A DNA stretch of 64,000 nucleotides, taken from Cymodocea nodosa. Lineage: Eukaryota > Streptophyta > Magnoliopsida > Alismatales > Cymodoceaceae. The notes beneath the pieces are model-generated. The model had not been told where the DNA came from. It ran no database searches and saw nothing but the letters and a program-made list of their open reading frames with translations. The stretch lies in NCBI GenBank assembly GCA_036874045.1, contig CM072336.1:25743501-25807500 (forward strand), read 5' to 3'. Shown one piece after another: positions 1 to 15,000 of this stretch. Position 1 is the stretch's first letter; each line of letters begins with the position of its first letter. The position numbers and the translations under genes were made by a program.

Positions 1-3000
1 TTCCACCATATCTAGCTTTCACAAACCTTTTACAATTTCATAGCATGAAAGATATTATCTTCTTGTTAAACTCTTATATCAATCCAATTGAAAAGACCTT
101 TCTCAAAATTGATAAGAAGACAGTGCACCTCTCAACTAGGTTAGAAAGAAGAGACAAAAGTTTAGACTTGCTGCAAGAATGACAAATTTATGTGAAACAC
201 AAATGGATGTGAAACAGAACAGAACGCAAACCAGAATACACTAGAAGACAAACCTTTCAGGGCATCTCCACTTTCATTTCCATAGTAAGTTCCCTTGATA
301 CAACATCTCTTAAAAACCATTTTATTTTCTGTGAGTGTTCCGGTTTTGTCTGACAAAATATATTCAACTTGCCCCAGATCTTCACTAATTGCTGTACTGC
401 AAGCAACATTTTCCTAAGCTTAAACAACAGTTAACTAGTAACATTTAAAAAATATTTAGAAACTACTGATTGCCATTTCATACTTTGCTGCATGTGAAGC
501 TGTGCTTGTCTCATGATCATACATCAACTCATCCCAGTCAATAAACTTAGCATACATGCCCTTCACAAGATCCAGAGAAACCTGTATGAATCTATGAAAT
601 TTAGTAGCAGGATAACAGCATTATGTTGCATGGACGATCATAATTTTATGAAATATAAATATATACATTTCTGTATGAAAAAACCATCAAAGATATGTTC
701 AAAAAATGACAAATGACAAAACAAAAATCACAAGCATAACCAACTCTATATACCCCCTTCACAACCAGCTTTCTCCCATCATTCCAAATAAAATAGAACA
801 CAACCAAATATCTGAGCCTGAGATTACTTCTTTTTGAACAGGATCAAACAACTCAACCTTATGGAATCCTGGACTGGCATTTCTTAGCTGACACACTGCA
901 TTTGCAATTTATAGTATTGTGAATTCAGGGAATAGCAAAACAACTTTCCAATATAACATTGCATGTGTGTCTGTGCGTGTGTGTGTGTCTGTGCAAAGAA
1001 AAACACATTTTGCCCATCATGTTTTGTGTGAAGGTGGAGGAGGCATTATCTATCTTTGCATTAACTCATTTTTCAACAAACTTTTTTTAAAAGAAATCCC
1101 TAATCTATTTATGGAGTGGGGGCCTAAAAGCTAAGAAATTACAAGTGGGGAAGATTAGGCCAAAGCCCCACACAACCAAAAATTAGAAAACAAACATACA
1201 ACAAAAAGAAAAAACCAAAATAGATGATTCCACCTAATAAAGAAGATCCCTCAATAGGGATCCAAAACTTTCTGATAAATCATCTTTTTCCTCATGCTTG
1301 CACCTTCCTTAGCTAAACAATCTATAATGTTGTTGCCTTCCCCATAAACAAATATACCTGTCTAATCAGATAAATGAGGTGATCCCAAAACAAGAGTGCC
1401 TGGCAATATTTGCATTCACCTTGATCATATCTACTACCTCTTTCAAATTGATTTCAACCACAAGTCTATCCAACAGCACATTGTTGCCTTGACAAATGAT
1501 AAGGCCTTCATGGAGCAAACTTAGCTCAACCAAATTAATCAGTGTCATTGTAGCTGTTAGTGAAAGCTGCCACCATACCCCTTTCATAGTCTCTAATAAT
1601 ACCACCTCCCCTAGTAAGGTTGTATACCCATAATGCTCCATCTATATTAAGCTTGAAGAAAGCTTCCCAAGGAGCCCTACAATGTATCTACTATTTTCTT
1701 GAACTGCTACATGGGACATTTAGAATATTGTTTACCTGAAGGATCTTTTTATCCTTCACACTTTTGCACTTTACATTGCTAGCCATTCTAGTGAAATCCC
1801 GAATATCTATTTCCACCCTTCTTTTGATATTATCAAAAGTGTCATTTTCATTGTAGTACTTAACTTTATATCTTTCTTTCTAAATCTCCCACAATATATG
1901 AGAACAAACTATTTTCTTCAAAATAGCAACATGGTTGCCCTAAACTTTCACTGATAGAGATCATTGTACTAACACTTTCCAATGATTGTTGTCATTAATA
2001 ACTGTAGCAAACATTTTGTCAAACCATCACCTACATAGGAACAACTCGTCACCTACAAAAAATGTGGTTAATTCATTCTGCTTATGGGTCCCACAACAAG
2101 GGCAACATGATGGAAGCTGGATTCTAATGTTTTTTACATTGTCCCTAGCTAGTAGATCAATATGAAAAACTGCCATAGAAAAAACAGATTTTTTTGGGGA
2201 TGTGCTGATCCCAAATTCCTTTTCCCCAACACTAAATTTGTTGCTTACTCCTGATAACTTCCTAAACGATTTTCACACTAACTTCCCATCTTTAGAAAGT
2301 CTCAAAGCAAATTTATCTACCCTGTCTATCACATTTTCAAGAGAGGAGTAGATTTATGTAATGATATCCTCTGAAAGGTGTGGTTCCTTGCGCTATTCTT
2401 GTTCCTATGAACATCAACAATAGTAAGGTGTTCCCATTTCCCCTAGATATGCAGCTACTCCACCAGAATGCCAAATCGTGACCATCTACAATGTCATAAG
2501 CTGACATTACCTGCTCCCCCTATCCATTGTATGTACCTGGTAATTTCCTCCCAAGCTCATTTTAAGTGTTTCCATCTAGCCATTTCCTTTTTGTTTCTAT
2601 GGTATTAATCCAGCATCCTATGAATCTGTGACATTAGTCTAACCCATAAAAATTCTTTTGTCATTAGAATCCAAGCCATTTTCATTCTAAGCACCAATAA
2701 AATTTCTTTTAGATCTCTAACACCTAACTCTCCCTCAAACAATGGTAATAGAATGAATATCAAATAATTAAGATAATGAAATATGGAAGCCCCGACCATT
2801 TCTCAATATGGAAGCCCTCTTCGAGCAGCCATTTGTAATCGAAGGATTATGTTCAATCACTGAATAAATTATTAATCTAAAACTCTCAATACATGCCCAG
2901 TAATGGGACATACCAAGGGGAAAGACTCTCAAAAATGAGGGAAGCCAACAATGATTTAGGGCAACGTCTTCACAGATCTTGGCAAGTCAAGAGTTGGGAG

Positions 3001-6000
3001 AAGCCAACAATCTGGGAGAAGCTAGCAAAAAAGTGGACCGACAGTAGACAACCAAAGGAAGTTAATGACGATTCAAAGAGAAGACCAATGTAGAGATCAT
3101 GACAAGTTGGGTGATAGGGAAAGTCAAAAATCTGAGAGAAGTTGACGACGCAGACAATTGATGCTCTCCGACCAAAACCCATGATGACCAGAGGAAGCTG
3201 ACGACAAAAGAGTTGATACTCTCAAGGGTCACAAGGGTGGATGTGTCATGTGCAACTCAGATGATGCAATTAGAATGTAAAGGTTTTTTTCAAGTGGTTT
3301 CCCACTATTGCCAAGGGAGGGAGATGAATAATGAGAGTAACTTAATTTATTTATATGTGAGCAACAATGGGTAATGTTTTCCCCCCATTGCCCACTTGCA
3401 TAAACACCCGACATGGGGGAAAATCACACCCCCCCCCCCATGTCTGCCCATTTCCCACTGTTGCATGAGTGTACAAACTCTCACATCATGTCCCATTTTA
3501 TCCAATGTCTTCTGTTTTGGTCCTACAAGTCACCCCAAAGGAATGTGGACAAGATCTATTGTATTCTCTCAATGATACCTTTCAATATGACAAAATCATT
3601 CATTATATGATTGAGGATACTAGTCAACATGTGTTTAATGAGTTTAAGCCAACCTCCTAAGCTTAAAAGTTTTGTTTTCCATCCCACCACCTTGTCTTGG
3701 ATTCTATTCACAAGTCTCTTAAAGTATTGATTTTTTGCTCTACCTTTGAAACTAAGACAACCCAAGTAGGGTCCCTCAAAGGGAATGTCTACCCTTTGAA
3801 AACCAGCAATGTTTGTGTAACATACCTATTCTATGTTGGAGGCATATTCTTTAAAATGATAAGAGAATCCTTTAACCTATTAATCATTTGTCCAATGGTG
3901 AGTTGATATTCCTCCAAGAAACTATGACTTTTTCCACTTTTTGGCCTTTAAGGAATGATAAGATATTAGCAGGATACAAAATGTGAGAGATAGAAATTTT
4001 GGTAGATCCCACATAATAAGGATTAACCTCTCTTCAGCACCAAATGGTTCAACCCACGACTCAATACTTCCTTAGCTAAAATAAATAAGCTAGGTGAAAG
4101 TGGATCTCTTTGCCTTAAGCTCCTAGAGGTTTTGAAAAAAGGAAGAAGAGGTTCCTTCTATTACCATTGCAACATTGTTATGTTCAATGCAACCTTTTAT
4201 TAGCCCAATCCAATTCCCATCAAAACCAAACCTTCTCAGGACCTTGTAAAGTAAGTTTCATTCCAATCTATCATATGTTTTGTTCATGTCAAGATTAAGT
4301 ATAATGTTGCCTTCTCTAAGGCCTTTATCAATCCTTTGAACTAATTCTAAAATAATAGTAATATTTTCATAAATGGTTTGGCCTTCAACAAAAGTCCCTT
4401 AGGTCTCAAATATAAGTTTGCCAAGAAGAGGAGCCAATCTAGTGACAATGATCATAACCACAATTTTGTAGCAAACATTACGTAGGCTTATCGGCCTAAA
4501 ATTGCAAAAATACTCCCAAGTTGTCATTCCTTGGAATGAGGGTTAAAAAAGTGGCTTCCCAAGCTCTATTCATTCTAACCCTAGAAAAAATTCCTTTAAT
4601 AGTAGTTTCCATGTCTATGCCCACAATGTTCCAACAATGTTTATAAAAGCCAACTATGAAGTCACCTAGGCTTGGGGCATTGTCATCTTTCATAGACAAA
4701 AGAGCTTTAGGTATCTCTTCAGATGTCGAATCATTGCAAAGAGTCTCATTGTCTTGTTGGGTTGGGTTATAACTCTAGGGATAACTTTCAAAAGATCCTT
4801 TGTCATCCTATAACCTTTAGATGTGAGAAGTTTTTAAAAGTAACATTTACCTTGATGCTTTATCTCCTTAATAGAATAATTAAATCTATCACTAGCAAGC
4901 ATAGGCCCAAGCAAATCAACTCTCTTTCTTTTGTTGACAATTACATGAAAGAATTTGATATTTCTATTCTTGTCTTTTAACCATTTAACCTTGGCTTTTT
5001 AAGCAAGTAGCATGTCCCTTCTACATTCTATATCAATTAACTCGTTTTTCTCTTTCTCCAATTTATCAAATCAATTCTCATTCCACTGCTTTTTGATGTT
5101 GTCTTCCAACCTTTTGATATTCTTTAAGACACAATTATGTGCTACATTTGCATCCCCAAAGATTAGCTTATTCCATCTTTTCAACTAAATCTTCAATTCC
5201 TACAATTTTCTACTGACATGGGACACTTGAGAAATTATTTCTCCAAATGCATTCTACCACCTCCTCAAAATTAACATGTTATTTCCACATATTTAGGAAT
5301 CTAAATGGAGTAGGGCTACAATTCCTAGATTCCAACGTTCTAAACAGCATGAAGGAATGGTCAAAATGTATCCGTGGGAGATGTTCCACATTGAAGGGAG
5401 CCAACAAACCTCTTCTTCTAGAGAAAGACCATCTTTAGACACTCACCTTTTCAGTTATGCCTATCTTAGACATTGCCTCTACATTATCCACTAAGGCAAC
5501 CACATTGCCATTGTCTTCTACTTGAACATTTTCAATAGCCATAACTGAATCATTCTCATCTTGGTTAAGGGATTGAGTGTTGTCCATCAAATCTTCCACC
5601 ATTCTACCTAGGACTCCTTTATGCTACTTTGGATCTTTATTGCTTGTATTGCTATTGTCTTCGATGCTACCATCTATATTTGTCATTACCCCCATTGATA
5701 GGGACACCTGTTGATTTGTAGTGCACTCCAAACATCTTCTGTCATGTTGCCTTCAAAGTTAGTGAATTGTGACCTCTCTCACAAAACCTTGACAGCTTCT
5801 TACTTGGCTGAAAGATTACCCATGCTTACAAAATGTTTCTCTGCAAAACTTGTTTATGCCTTGTCCTCCTTTTTCATCATTACTAGGGCCTTTGCCTTTA
5901 CCCCTATGCTCCAGTTAGTGCCTTCCAATTAGTCGTGCTCTATCCTGAATGACTATGCTTTTAGCAACACCACTCTTTCAGTTCTAAGCCTATATACCGA

Positions 6001-9000
6001 TAGTGCCTCCTAACATGGTTTCATGTGCTGATTTAGATTTTTTTTTTTGTTAAGTTCAATGTAAAACCCACCTGAACTTTTGGATCGATTGATCCACATC
6101 AATGAATCAACTTTAGAGCAATGGATCAACTCACCCAAGGGTTCACTAGCCTCCTCCACCATTCCCCCTTTAGCCACCGTCCTTTCTCCTACTCCTTTGG
6201 TGCCGGTGGCAACACCAAGCACCCTTTCAATCACCTTGAGTTCCCTACCTCCAAGAGCTAGGATCATCTATCCATTATTGCCAACAAGTCCAAGGGTGGT
6301 TTTTTGGTGTTCTTCGACATTGGGACTTGATTAGGGTAAGCAAGCACTAAGTTCAAGGCTCTATTGAATGAGATCACATAGTAGGCCAGCAGGTGTTCTA
6401 ACTCATGCCAATATCCTTCAAGAGGGAGAAGGTTGGGATGGGGTGCATCTAGAGGGAGAGAGAAACAGGGAGGAGGCATTGCTATAGAGTAGGAAGGAGG
6501 TAGGAAGGAGAGAGTTGGAGATCATCATGGGTTCACAAAGGCAATCGTGGGATTTGGGAATACTAGGAAAGAAGATGGGTTCACTTTTGATCCCAATCAT
6601 TTAGAGTATTTTGGAAGACAACAGGTTTGCCATTTTTACCAAAAGTTGTAATTTAGCTTTTCCCATGTTTGAAAAGGTAGTATTATGGATGTATGACTTG
6701 TTTAATTGGTACATTGTTTCAATGGTATGTAACTTATTCTAAGATTTAAGTCAAACCTTAACATAAAGATTTTGTAGCATAGAGGCAAAGGATCCCTAGC
6801 ATGCATCACTTTGTTTGTTATGTCACCACTAGAGATTGTCACATTGTCTGACAATAAGACCCTGGGTGCAGAAGTTTGAGCAAGGACAACACATGCATGT
6901 GATTAGGAGGAGACTATTCAATAACAGTATTAGTCGTAATGGTAGTTAAATGAGTTTTTATGAAGTATTAATTAAGTTTAGAGTTGATTTTCTTGGAGCA
7001 CATGTCTAATGTATTTAAGGAACACTTCTGATGAATTAACTTAAGGAAGATCTAGGCCCTCTTAAGCTCAAAACTCCTTCATTTTCCCTTCTCTTCATTC
7101 TCTTTCATACCAACTCACCATGATGGCATCAATCTAAACAAGGGCTCAATCAACCTAGGTGGCGAATGAGGAGGCACACATCAACCTGGCACCATCTATG
7201 GGAATCAAACCTATGACCACATGGTACCGAGTTAATAGGAAATTGCCAGTAAAGATGGGATCCCTATTGCTGATGATGGATATTGGTACTCCATGGAGTT
7301 TAACCATCTGAGAAATGAAGGTGTGCACCATTGTTATAGTTGTGTATGGGTGGTGTAAAGTAATGAAGTGGGCATTCATGAGACCGAAGGGCATCACTAG
7401 GTACTTATAATGGCCCTAGTTAGTACAGAAGGAAGTTTTGTGTATATCTACTTCAAACATTTTGACTTGGTGATAACCAATCCATACATCTAGCTTGGAA
7501 TAGAATTTACTTCTCTTTAGCTCATCCAAAAGATTGTCCACCAAAATAATAGGGCACCTATCCTTCACCATTTGTTTATTTAATCCCCTGTAATCCACAC
7601 ACACTCCACTCACCTATCTTCTTCTTGACCAGGAGTACAAGCACAACATAAGGACTGTTGCCATGTCACACAAACCCCTACTTCATTAGTTCTTCCAAAT
7701 TGTCTTCAATAACTCTCCTCTGTAACGAGCTATAACAATACAATGGGTAGCTGAGAGGTTCACTATTCCCCTTTAACGGGATTTGATGGTCGATGCCTTG
7801 ATGGAGAGAGTAAATGTCTAGGTACAGTAAAAACCCTTATGTATTTCTCTAGTACTGTTGTAAGATCCTTGTGTAACTTCTACTTAATCTCCTCAATTAC
7901 CTTGGTCAATTCATCAGGCTAGGTTCCTACCACCTCTAGTGTAAATATTTCTTGTACTTTTCATACCAAACAACTACATTCTTCCTCCCTACTAGTTACA
8001 ACGTTCCTGTATTGAAGCCCCCTCAGAATTTTCTTTTATCTGTCTTGCCTGAATTTCATTTGTCTTTTTCTTGAAATTCCAATGGATTCCACCTAATTCT
8101 TCCAACCATTCCACTCCCAAGATAATGCTGTAGAAATGGAGCTCCATGATGTAGAAGTTAGTTTGTATTCTTAATCCTTGCAATCACAATTCTAGTTAAG
8201 GGCATACTCCTATATAGCTAGTCAGGTTTTTTTTTACATTAAAGAGACCCAATCTATTTAGGGGGTAGGTACTCAAGCAAAAGAGAATACAATCAGAAGG
8301 AAGTACAACTCTAGGAAAGGTAACAAACATCAACAAGTAAGACAAACAAAGGGAAAAACTAGCTCTATTTCAAGTAGGGAAGGCCCAAAACATCTAGCCT
8401 ATACAAGTGTTGGGGGGATAGTTGGGAGATTGGCAGCATTCCTAAATAATTTGCCTTGAGAGATATGAGGGGTTTCTCTAGCAAGAGAATCTGCTAGCTT
8501 GTTGACCTCTCTAGGGATATGTTGAACAGAGTGAACTTGCTTAATAAAATCATCAAAAGTGGGTCAAATCATCAACATTTGTCTCAAGATGTAGTAACTT
8601 TGTTGGAGGCCTTAGGCAAGGGCAAACCTCTAGGTGGCCTAGATTAAGACCCAAATCTCAGTATATGAGCAAACCACTCAATATGGCCTTAAGTTCAGCT
8701 GATAAAGCATTTGTTTGGTCAGGTACAAGATATGCTACCATAAGATCACCTTCTGAGTTTTGGATAGCATTGCCACTTGCTACATCCCTGTCTAAGTTAA
8801 CCACACTATTGGAGTTGAGCTTGAAGTGGTACTGAGCATACTTAATCAATATGAATTTTTGAAGTGCAGGCCTAATGGTTTCTAGATTTCTAAGCTCGAG
8901 CCATTTTAGTCTAGTTTCATCAATAGATCAAGATTTCGGGTGTGTGAAAGATCTAGCAAAATGCTCCAAAGCCACTACTATTCTCCTTTTGATATTAACA

Positions 9001-12000
9001 AAAGAGCCTAGTGGTTCTTGTATATACCTTGGCATCATTCTTTCCAATATTCTCAAAAGATATTGGTAGTGAAAAATTTAAGAGCATTCTTATAAAGGAT
9101 TTTCTTTCTCAAAAGAGAGTGTGGTGAACAAATAGTTTCTAGTTCTGATGATTAAGGAGGTCAATGCCTAACTTTTATTGATCCAAAGTCTGCATAGAGT
9201 TGATAGCTCACTATCAAAGTAAAGATGTTGCCCAGAATCATTTTAAGGGAGGATTCTAAAACATTTGCATCTGGATGCCAAGCAGAATCCTTTCTTTTGG
9301 GCATTGGTTTCTGTAGGTTAGGTTACTTGATGCTACCTTGATAGGAATTGACTGCATCTTTTTCCAACTACATCTTATACTCATTGCAACACCGAACGTG
9401 AGGATGTTGTGGATACCCCTAAGTCAACAACAACCAACATTGATTGCCCCTTTATCTTTCCTAAAGTTTCATCATATTAGGGAAGATTTGCCTAGTAAGA
9501 GCATATATGAAGATCTCCATAGGCATGGACTCCCCATTATCCCTATATGACTATTTACTGCTTGTCATTCCTTCCATTTGTAGCAAAAAGGCCTCGCATC
9601 TAATGCATTTGTGAGTTTTATCCCATTTTTTATTGCAGTTGTAGCATAACCCTTATTTTCATTTTCTTTCTATTTCTTCAACTGAAATTTTCTTAATCAG
9701 CAATTTGGATTCTTCCTTGAAACCTCCATCAACCTTGTTAGGTAGTTCCCACTATATTAGAGAGTTTAACAGCTTTCTCATGCTCCTTACTTTTTAGTAC
9801 CTAGCGAGCTCTGTGGCTTCACACATACTTTAGGGTCAAAACAAGTGTACCTTATACTGTAACTCACCTTTCAACCCACTCAAAATAAGCTAAGTTGCCA
9901 ATTCTCCTTTATATCTACTACTTGGTTCCTCAACCTTTTGAACTCCTTGTGATAGTCTGTCAACTTGCCTTCTTGCTTCAATTTTCCCAATAACGTGAAG
10001 GCATCTTCACATTTGTACCTAAACCTAACCACTAGGGAGTGTGCTAGCTCTTCCCAACTCATTTCTCCCTATCTATTGGTGAAATTATACTAGTGCCTCC
10101 CCATCTAAGTAATACATGGCAATCATCCCCTTTTGACGCTCAAGCACCTAATAAAATTCAAAATACTTCTCAACCTTGTGTACCCAAGTCTTGTGTACCC
10201 AAGTCTACAATTCTTGGGAAACATCATGGACTAGCAACTTTATAGGAAAGAGCTTAAAGGACCCCAACTCTTTCACTTTGAATCCCCCTCTAGGACCCAT
10301 ACTACTACTACTTTCAAGTTCATGGCATGAGTCTGTGGTTTCCATCCTACACACTAGTTTTGAAATCTCATCACCTAGCATTTTCATCACACCTACAATC
10401 TCATCTTAGGTTTTAGTTGATTGCCTTAACCTTAATTTCCACCTTCACCTCCAACTCATGACAAAAAGTCCCCATTGATTCTTCCTAGATTTTTTTTGAA
10501 AGCCTCCAACTCTTAAAGTTGCATCTTCTCCAAAGGATCACTTTGCTCTAATACCAAGTTGATGTGTGCCTCCTCCTCTACCAAGGTTAATTGAACCCTC
10601 ACTCAGATTAATGCTATCAAAGTGAGCTGGAACAAAAGGTAATGAGGAGAAGGGAAAAGGAAGGGGTTCCAAGCTTAAAAGGGCTCATATCTTCCTTAAG
10701 TTAATTCATTAGAAGTGTTCCTTAAATACACCATGAGCTCCAAGAAAAACAAATATCCTGCCAAAGTTTGGACTTAATTAATACATCATAAGAACCCATT
10801 GAACTACCATGAGATTCAAAACTTGGAGTTAAGGATGGCAACCATTTAGATACTAACATTCTCTTCCCTTTGATAATCCATACTTTCTTAACATAAGCAA
10901 AAATGAAGTCCTATCTCTTTCAGAAGTGGATGAACACATACTGTTGGCCAATTACCATCAAGAAGATCTCTTCAAGGAAAGGCATGACACACTTCATGGT
11001 CTACAAAATGTCCATCATTGGGAGACAGCTAGAACTAAACTTTCCAACCAAAGTCCATTAGAATGACATTGAAAGTTTCTTAACCCCTACATAGCTAAAT
11101 TTGACAAAGTTTTTGTCATCAACAATCTCCAATGGCCAATGGAACACAAGAGCCTTTAGTCGTAGCTATAAAAGAGACATGATGACCCTAATCTTTGCCT
11201 CCCTATACGTTGACACTACTTTGCCATGTCTATGCCTTTCCCATTAGCAGAGTAGAAGAATTTGGTTAAAGATTCCAACAAATCCACAAGCGCCAACCCC
11301 TCCTCAAGCCACTAGTGTTGACCCTTTCTCATCACAACCCCTGATTACATGCCTCCACCTTGTACTCCTTAAACACCAACAACTAGTAAAGATGGAAGGC
11401 TTGATAAACTAGTCTTACAAAAACAGTTGCAACCACCCTCCTGCCCGATGTGGGAAGGAGGGGCAACAATCCTTCCAAATCCAACTCTTATCCTAACTAC
11501 TGCTAAACTAGAAATATGGCTACCTCACTTGACATCATTCTTGGTGGTGCTATTGCTTTCCACCTTAGAAAGTCACCAACAAAGGATTTCCTAGGCTAGC
11601 ATCTAGAAAATCTAATCTTGCTTGAGGGATCGCACCAACAACTGAAAAAGGTTAAAAGGCCCTCAACAAATGTAGAGGAGAGAGTGGTCTTTCACCAAAA
11701 ATGGTAGTCTCCCTAAGGAGAGATGGTAGACACTTTGGGAGAGGGCAATCATTGCCCTAAGCTAACAATCACCTTAAGCCAATGGTTACCCTAAGCACTT
11801 ATCAAGAAGTTTTCAACCTAGAATTTTTCAACAAGCTTACCATAGAAAAATGAAATGTATTTCTAGGGCTTCTCATAGGCTCAAAATAGAAATAGATGCC
11901 CTACAAGAAAGTATTTTCATGCATACTTATTAAGGTGGAAAAGTGGATGGGAAGTAAGCCAAAGTACCTAGGCATCCATATAAAAATGTATTTTTAATTT

Positions 12001-15000
12001 TTATACAAATATAATGTATATTTATAATTTTTTAATAGCAAATATCTATAATAGTAGCTCTATTACTTTCCAAATAACATTTAAATATGAAAATTTTAAT
12101 GATTTCTTAATATTTCCACCATTTTTTAAACATAATTTTTTTTCTTTTTCTCTTTCTTTCCTTCTTTTTTTCTCTTTTCTTTTCATGTGATTGACCCTTC
12201 TCCTCCCTCAATTTTTTTCCTTTTTATTCTTTCTTTTCTTTTTCCAATCTCAAGTACATAGTTCTTCATTTCTCCTCTCCCACCACCTTTGTCTCTCTCT
12301 AATCTCTCCTCTTTCCTCTCAATGGAAAGATGTTCCACCTAAGCAATAACCTCATTGGGATACAAAACTTCATCACCTTCCTCTTCTCCATCCCCATCAC
12401 TAGAGCTGAGATATGGTTGATTGATCACACCAGTAACAACTGCAAGAAGCTCCTTGACAAGCCCATCATAGTATTTGCCATCTTCATCATCTCCCTTGTT
12501 AGCTTTATCTATGTCGATGTCACATGTCTTATTTCCTCTAAGTCTACCTCTTCAAATTAATCAATCCATTCTTCAAAAAATCAAAAATACATTGGATTAA
12601 ACAATCCATAGTATTGTTTATAATACATGGGGGTATCAAGATCGAGAGTTTTCATAATCAAGCAAATCAACAATATTTCATTGATACATCTCAATTTTAA
12701 ATCCTTGTATACTACCATAAAAATTTTGCATGTAAGAGTTTTCTATGATAGATTCATCAAAAAGTTTACTAAAACACCTATACTGTCTAACTTTTATCTC
12801 ATTTTCTTTTACTAAAATACTATCTCCTCATCTTTAACATGCTTAACTTAAATCTCTAGATTTTCTTTCTTAGTCAAATTATATATTTTATTTTCTCTTT
12901 ATTTTGTGTTCAAATTATCATATTATTCCCTATAACTCTTATTTTTAACTTCATTATGTTCTTAGCATTCTTCTTTGTTAACTTATACTTTTCCAAATTT
13001 TCCTCATTTCTACATTTATGATAGGTTTTATAGCATTCTTTCTTTTTTTATTATCTTTTGTACATCTTCATTCCACCATCAGCTTTCATTACCTAATAGA
13101 GCTACATTGCAAAATTTTCCTAAGAATCCTAAAATTTTCCTAATAATCTTTTTAACATTAGTAATTTTATTCCATAGTTCATTTAACCCTCCATCCACTT
13201 CCTATATTCCTTCTTTTAGCAAGTTATCTCTAAATTATTTTTTTATTGTTTAGATTCCACTTAATTATTGAATTCTTATGTACTTTAGTTTTTCTCTTCC
13301 TAATCTTGATATTAATATCCAATACTAACAACCCATGTTTTGTTATTTTCTCCTAAAATAATCTTACAATCTTTATACATTCTTTAATCTATTTTTCTTA
13401 TAAGTAAAAAATCTATTTAACTAGCATTTAAACCATTTCTAAATACAATTAAATGTTACTCACTTTTCCTAAAGTAAGTGTTAGCCACTAAAAGGTCACA
13501 AGCTATGCTAAAGTCTAAAATTAAATGTCCCTTTTATTTGTATTACAAAATCGAATCCTCTTTTGTTTCTTTCATATCTTATATTTTGTTATTCTATATG
13601 ATCATTTAGATGCCCTTCAATAAAGAACTTTTCACTAGTAGGTGAATTAAATTATCCAAAATTTCCCAAAATTTCTATTTACTAGCTTCCTATAAACCTA
13701 TTTATAGAGCATATGCACTAATTATATTAACTATCTCATTTCCTATCACAAGCTTAACCAATAATAACTCTCTGTCTTATATTCTTATTACCTTAAAAAA
13801 CTTTAGTACATGTACTGCGGTATAATTCTCCTAAACCTATCTTCTATCACTTTAATTACATGTACTTTAGTAACATGTAACTAAAATATATATATCCGAT
13901 CAAATTCATGTTTTGTTCTTAACAAGATTATATTGCATCCAAAGTGAATTTCAATTATTTTCTTGCTAAAGATACCCTAATCATGCAACTTACTGTGTTC
14001 ACAAAAAAATCCTAGAGAATCCCAGCTGTCTTTGCTTCCTAAATGAATCCATATTTGATATCCATTTATTCTTATTATGATCCACTAGAAAAGAGTCAGA
14101 TTACGGTTAGGCATAAATAAGCTGTGTTGTAAATGAATGGAACCTAAACCCAAATTGTGAACCCATTTTACCATCCCTAACCTTGTCAAAAATAATGTAT
14201 ACATTGGGCGACCGCAAAAGATATACCATACATGCAACTATCATCAAGTTGTATGGCAAAATCCCAATTAAAATTTTCTTAACCTCCTGGAAACGACTGA
14301 TCCCACTACACTAACACATAACAGTATTAAATTCAGGAGACTAGGATTTATGGGTTCAGAGTTCAGAAGCTTACAATTTGAGAGTTAGTGTAGGCACTTG
14401 ATGACTTTTTAATTCAGATTGTCCAATTCGAGCTTTAATGAATTACCACTGGAATGATGGGAAGAGGTGCTTGAAATTTAACATAGTTTCGGCAATCCAA
14501 CACAATTTTCTTTTATCCCAACTTCAGGAGTCAAGAACTGGCTGTCACTTATATGCAAATTCCATTATCAGGTGGTGCACATAAAATTTTCAAATCCCCA
14601 GTTGTATCTGCAATATTGACGGGAACTTTGTTTACATGTAAAATTCACAAAGTTTAAAAAATACTACATTGTGTTAAGGGTATTTAAATATATTTGTACC
14701 CTGAAAATAGAACATAATGAGTTATAAATTAGGCTAGAAGAGACCACCTGTTAAGATGACATAGCTATGTGTCAAAATTTCATTCTTTTTCCACTGGAAT
14801 CAACCAACCAATCCATGTGCCTAGACACAACACAGACATTTACATTTCTAACCCATGAAATTTTTTATTCCTTTTGTTGCCTTCAAGGAATCGAAATCAA
14901 AATGCAATTCATTTTTGAGCACCTCATAGCCACTACATCTTAATAGCCTTGACTCATTCTACAATTTATTTAAGATGACAATGTGTGAAATCCCTACATG

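Noticed and set aside
12975-13253. 92-residue plus-strand frame in intron 7
   Set aside because: It opposes the RTE LINE, whose minus-strand motifs explain the sequence.
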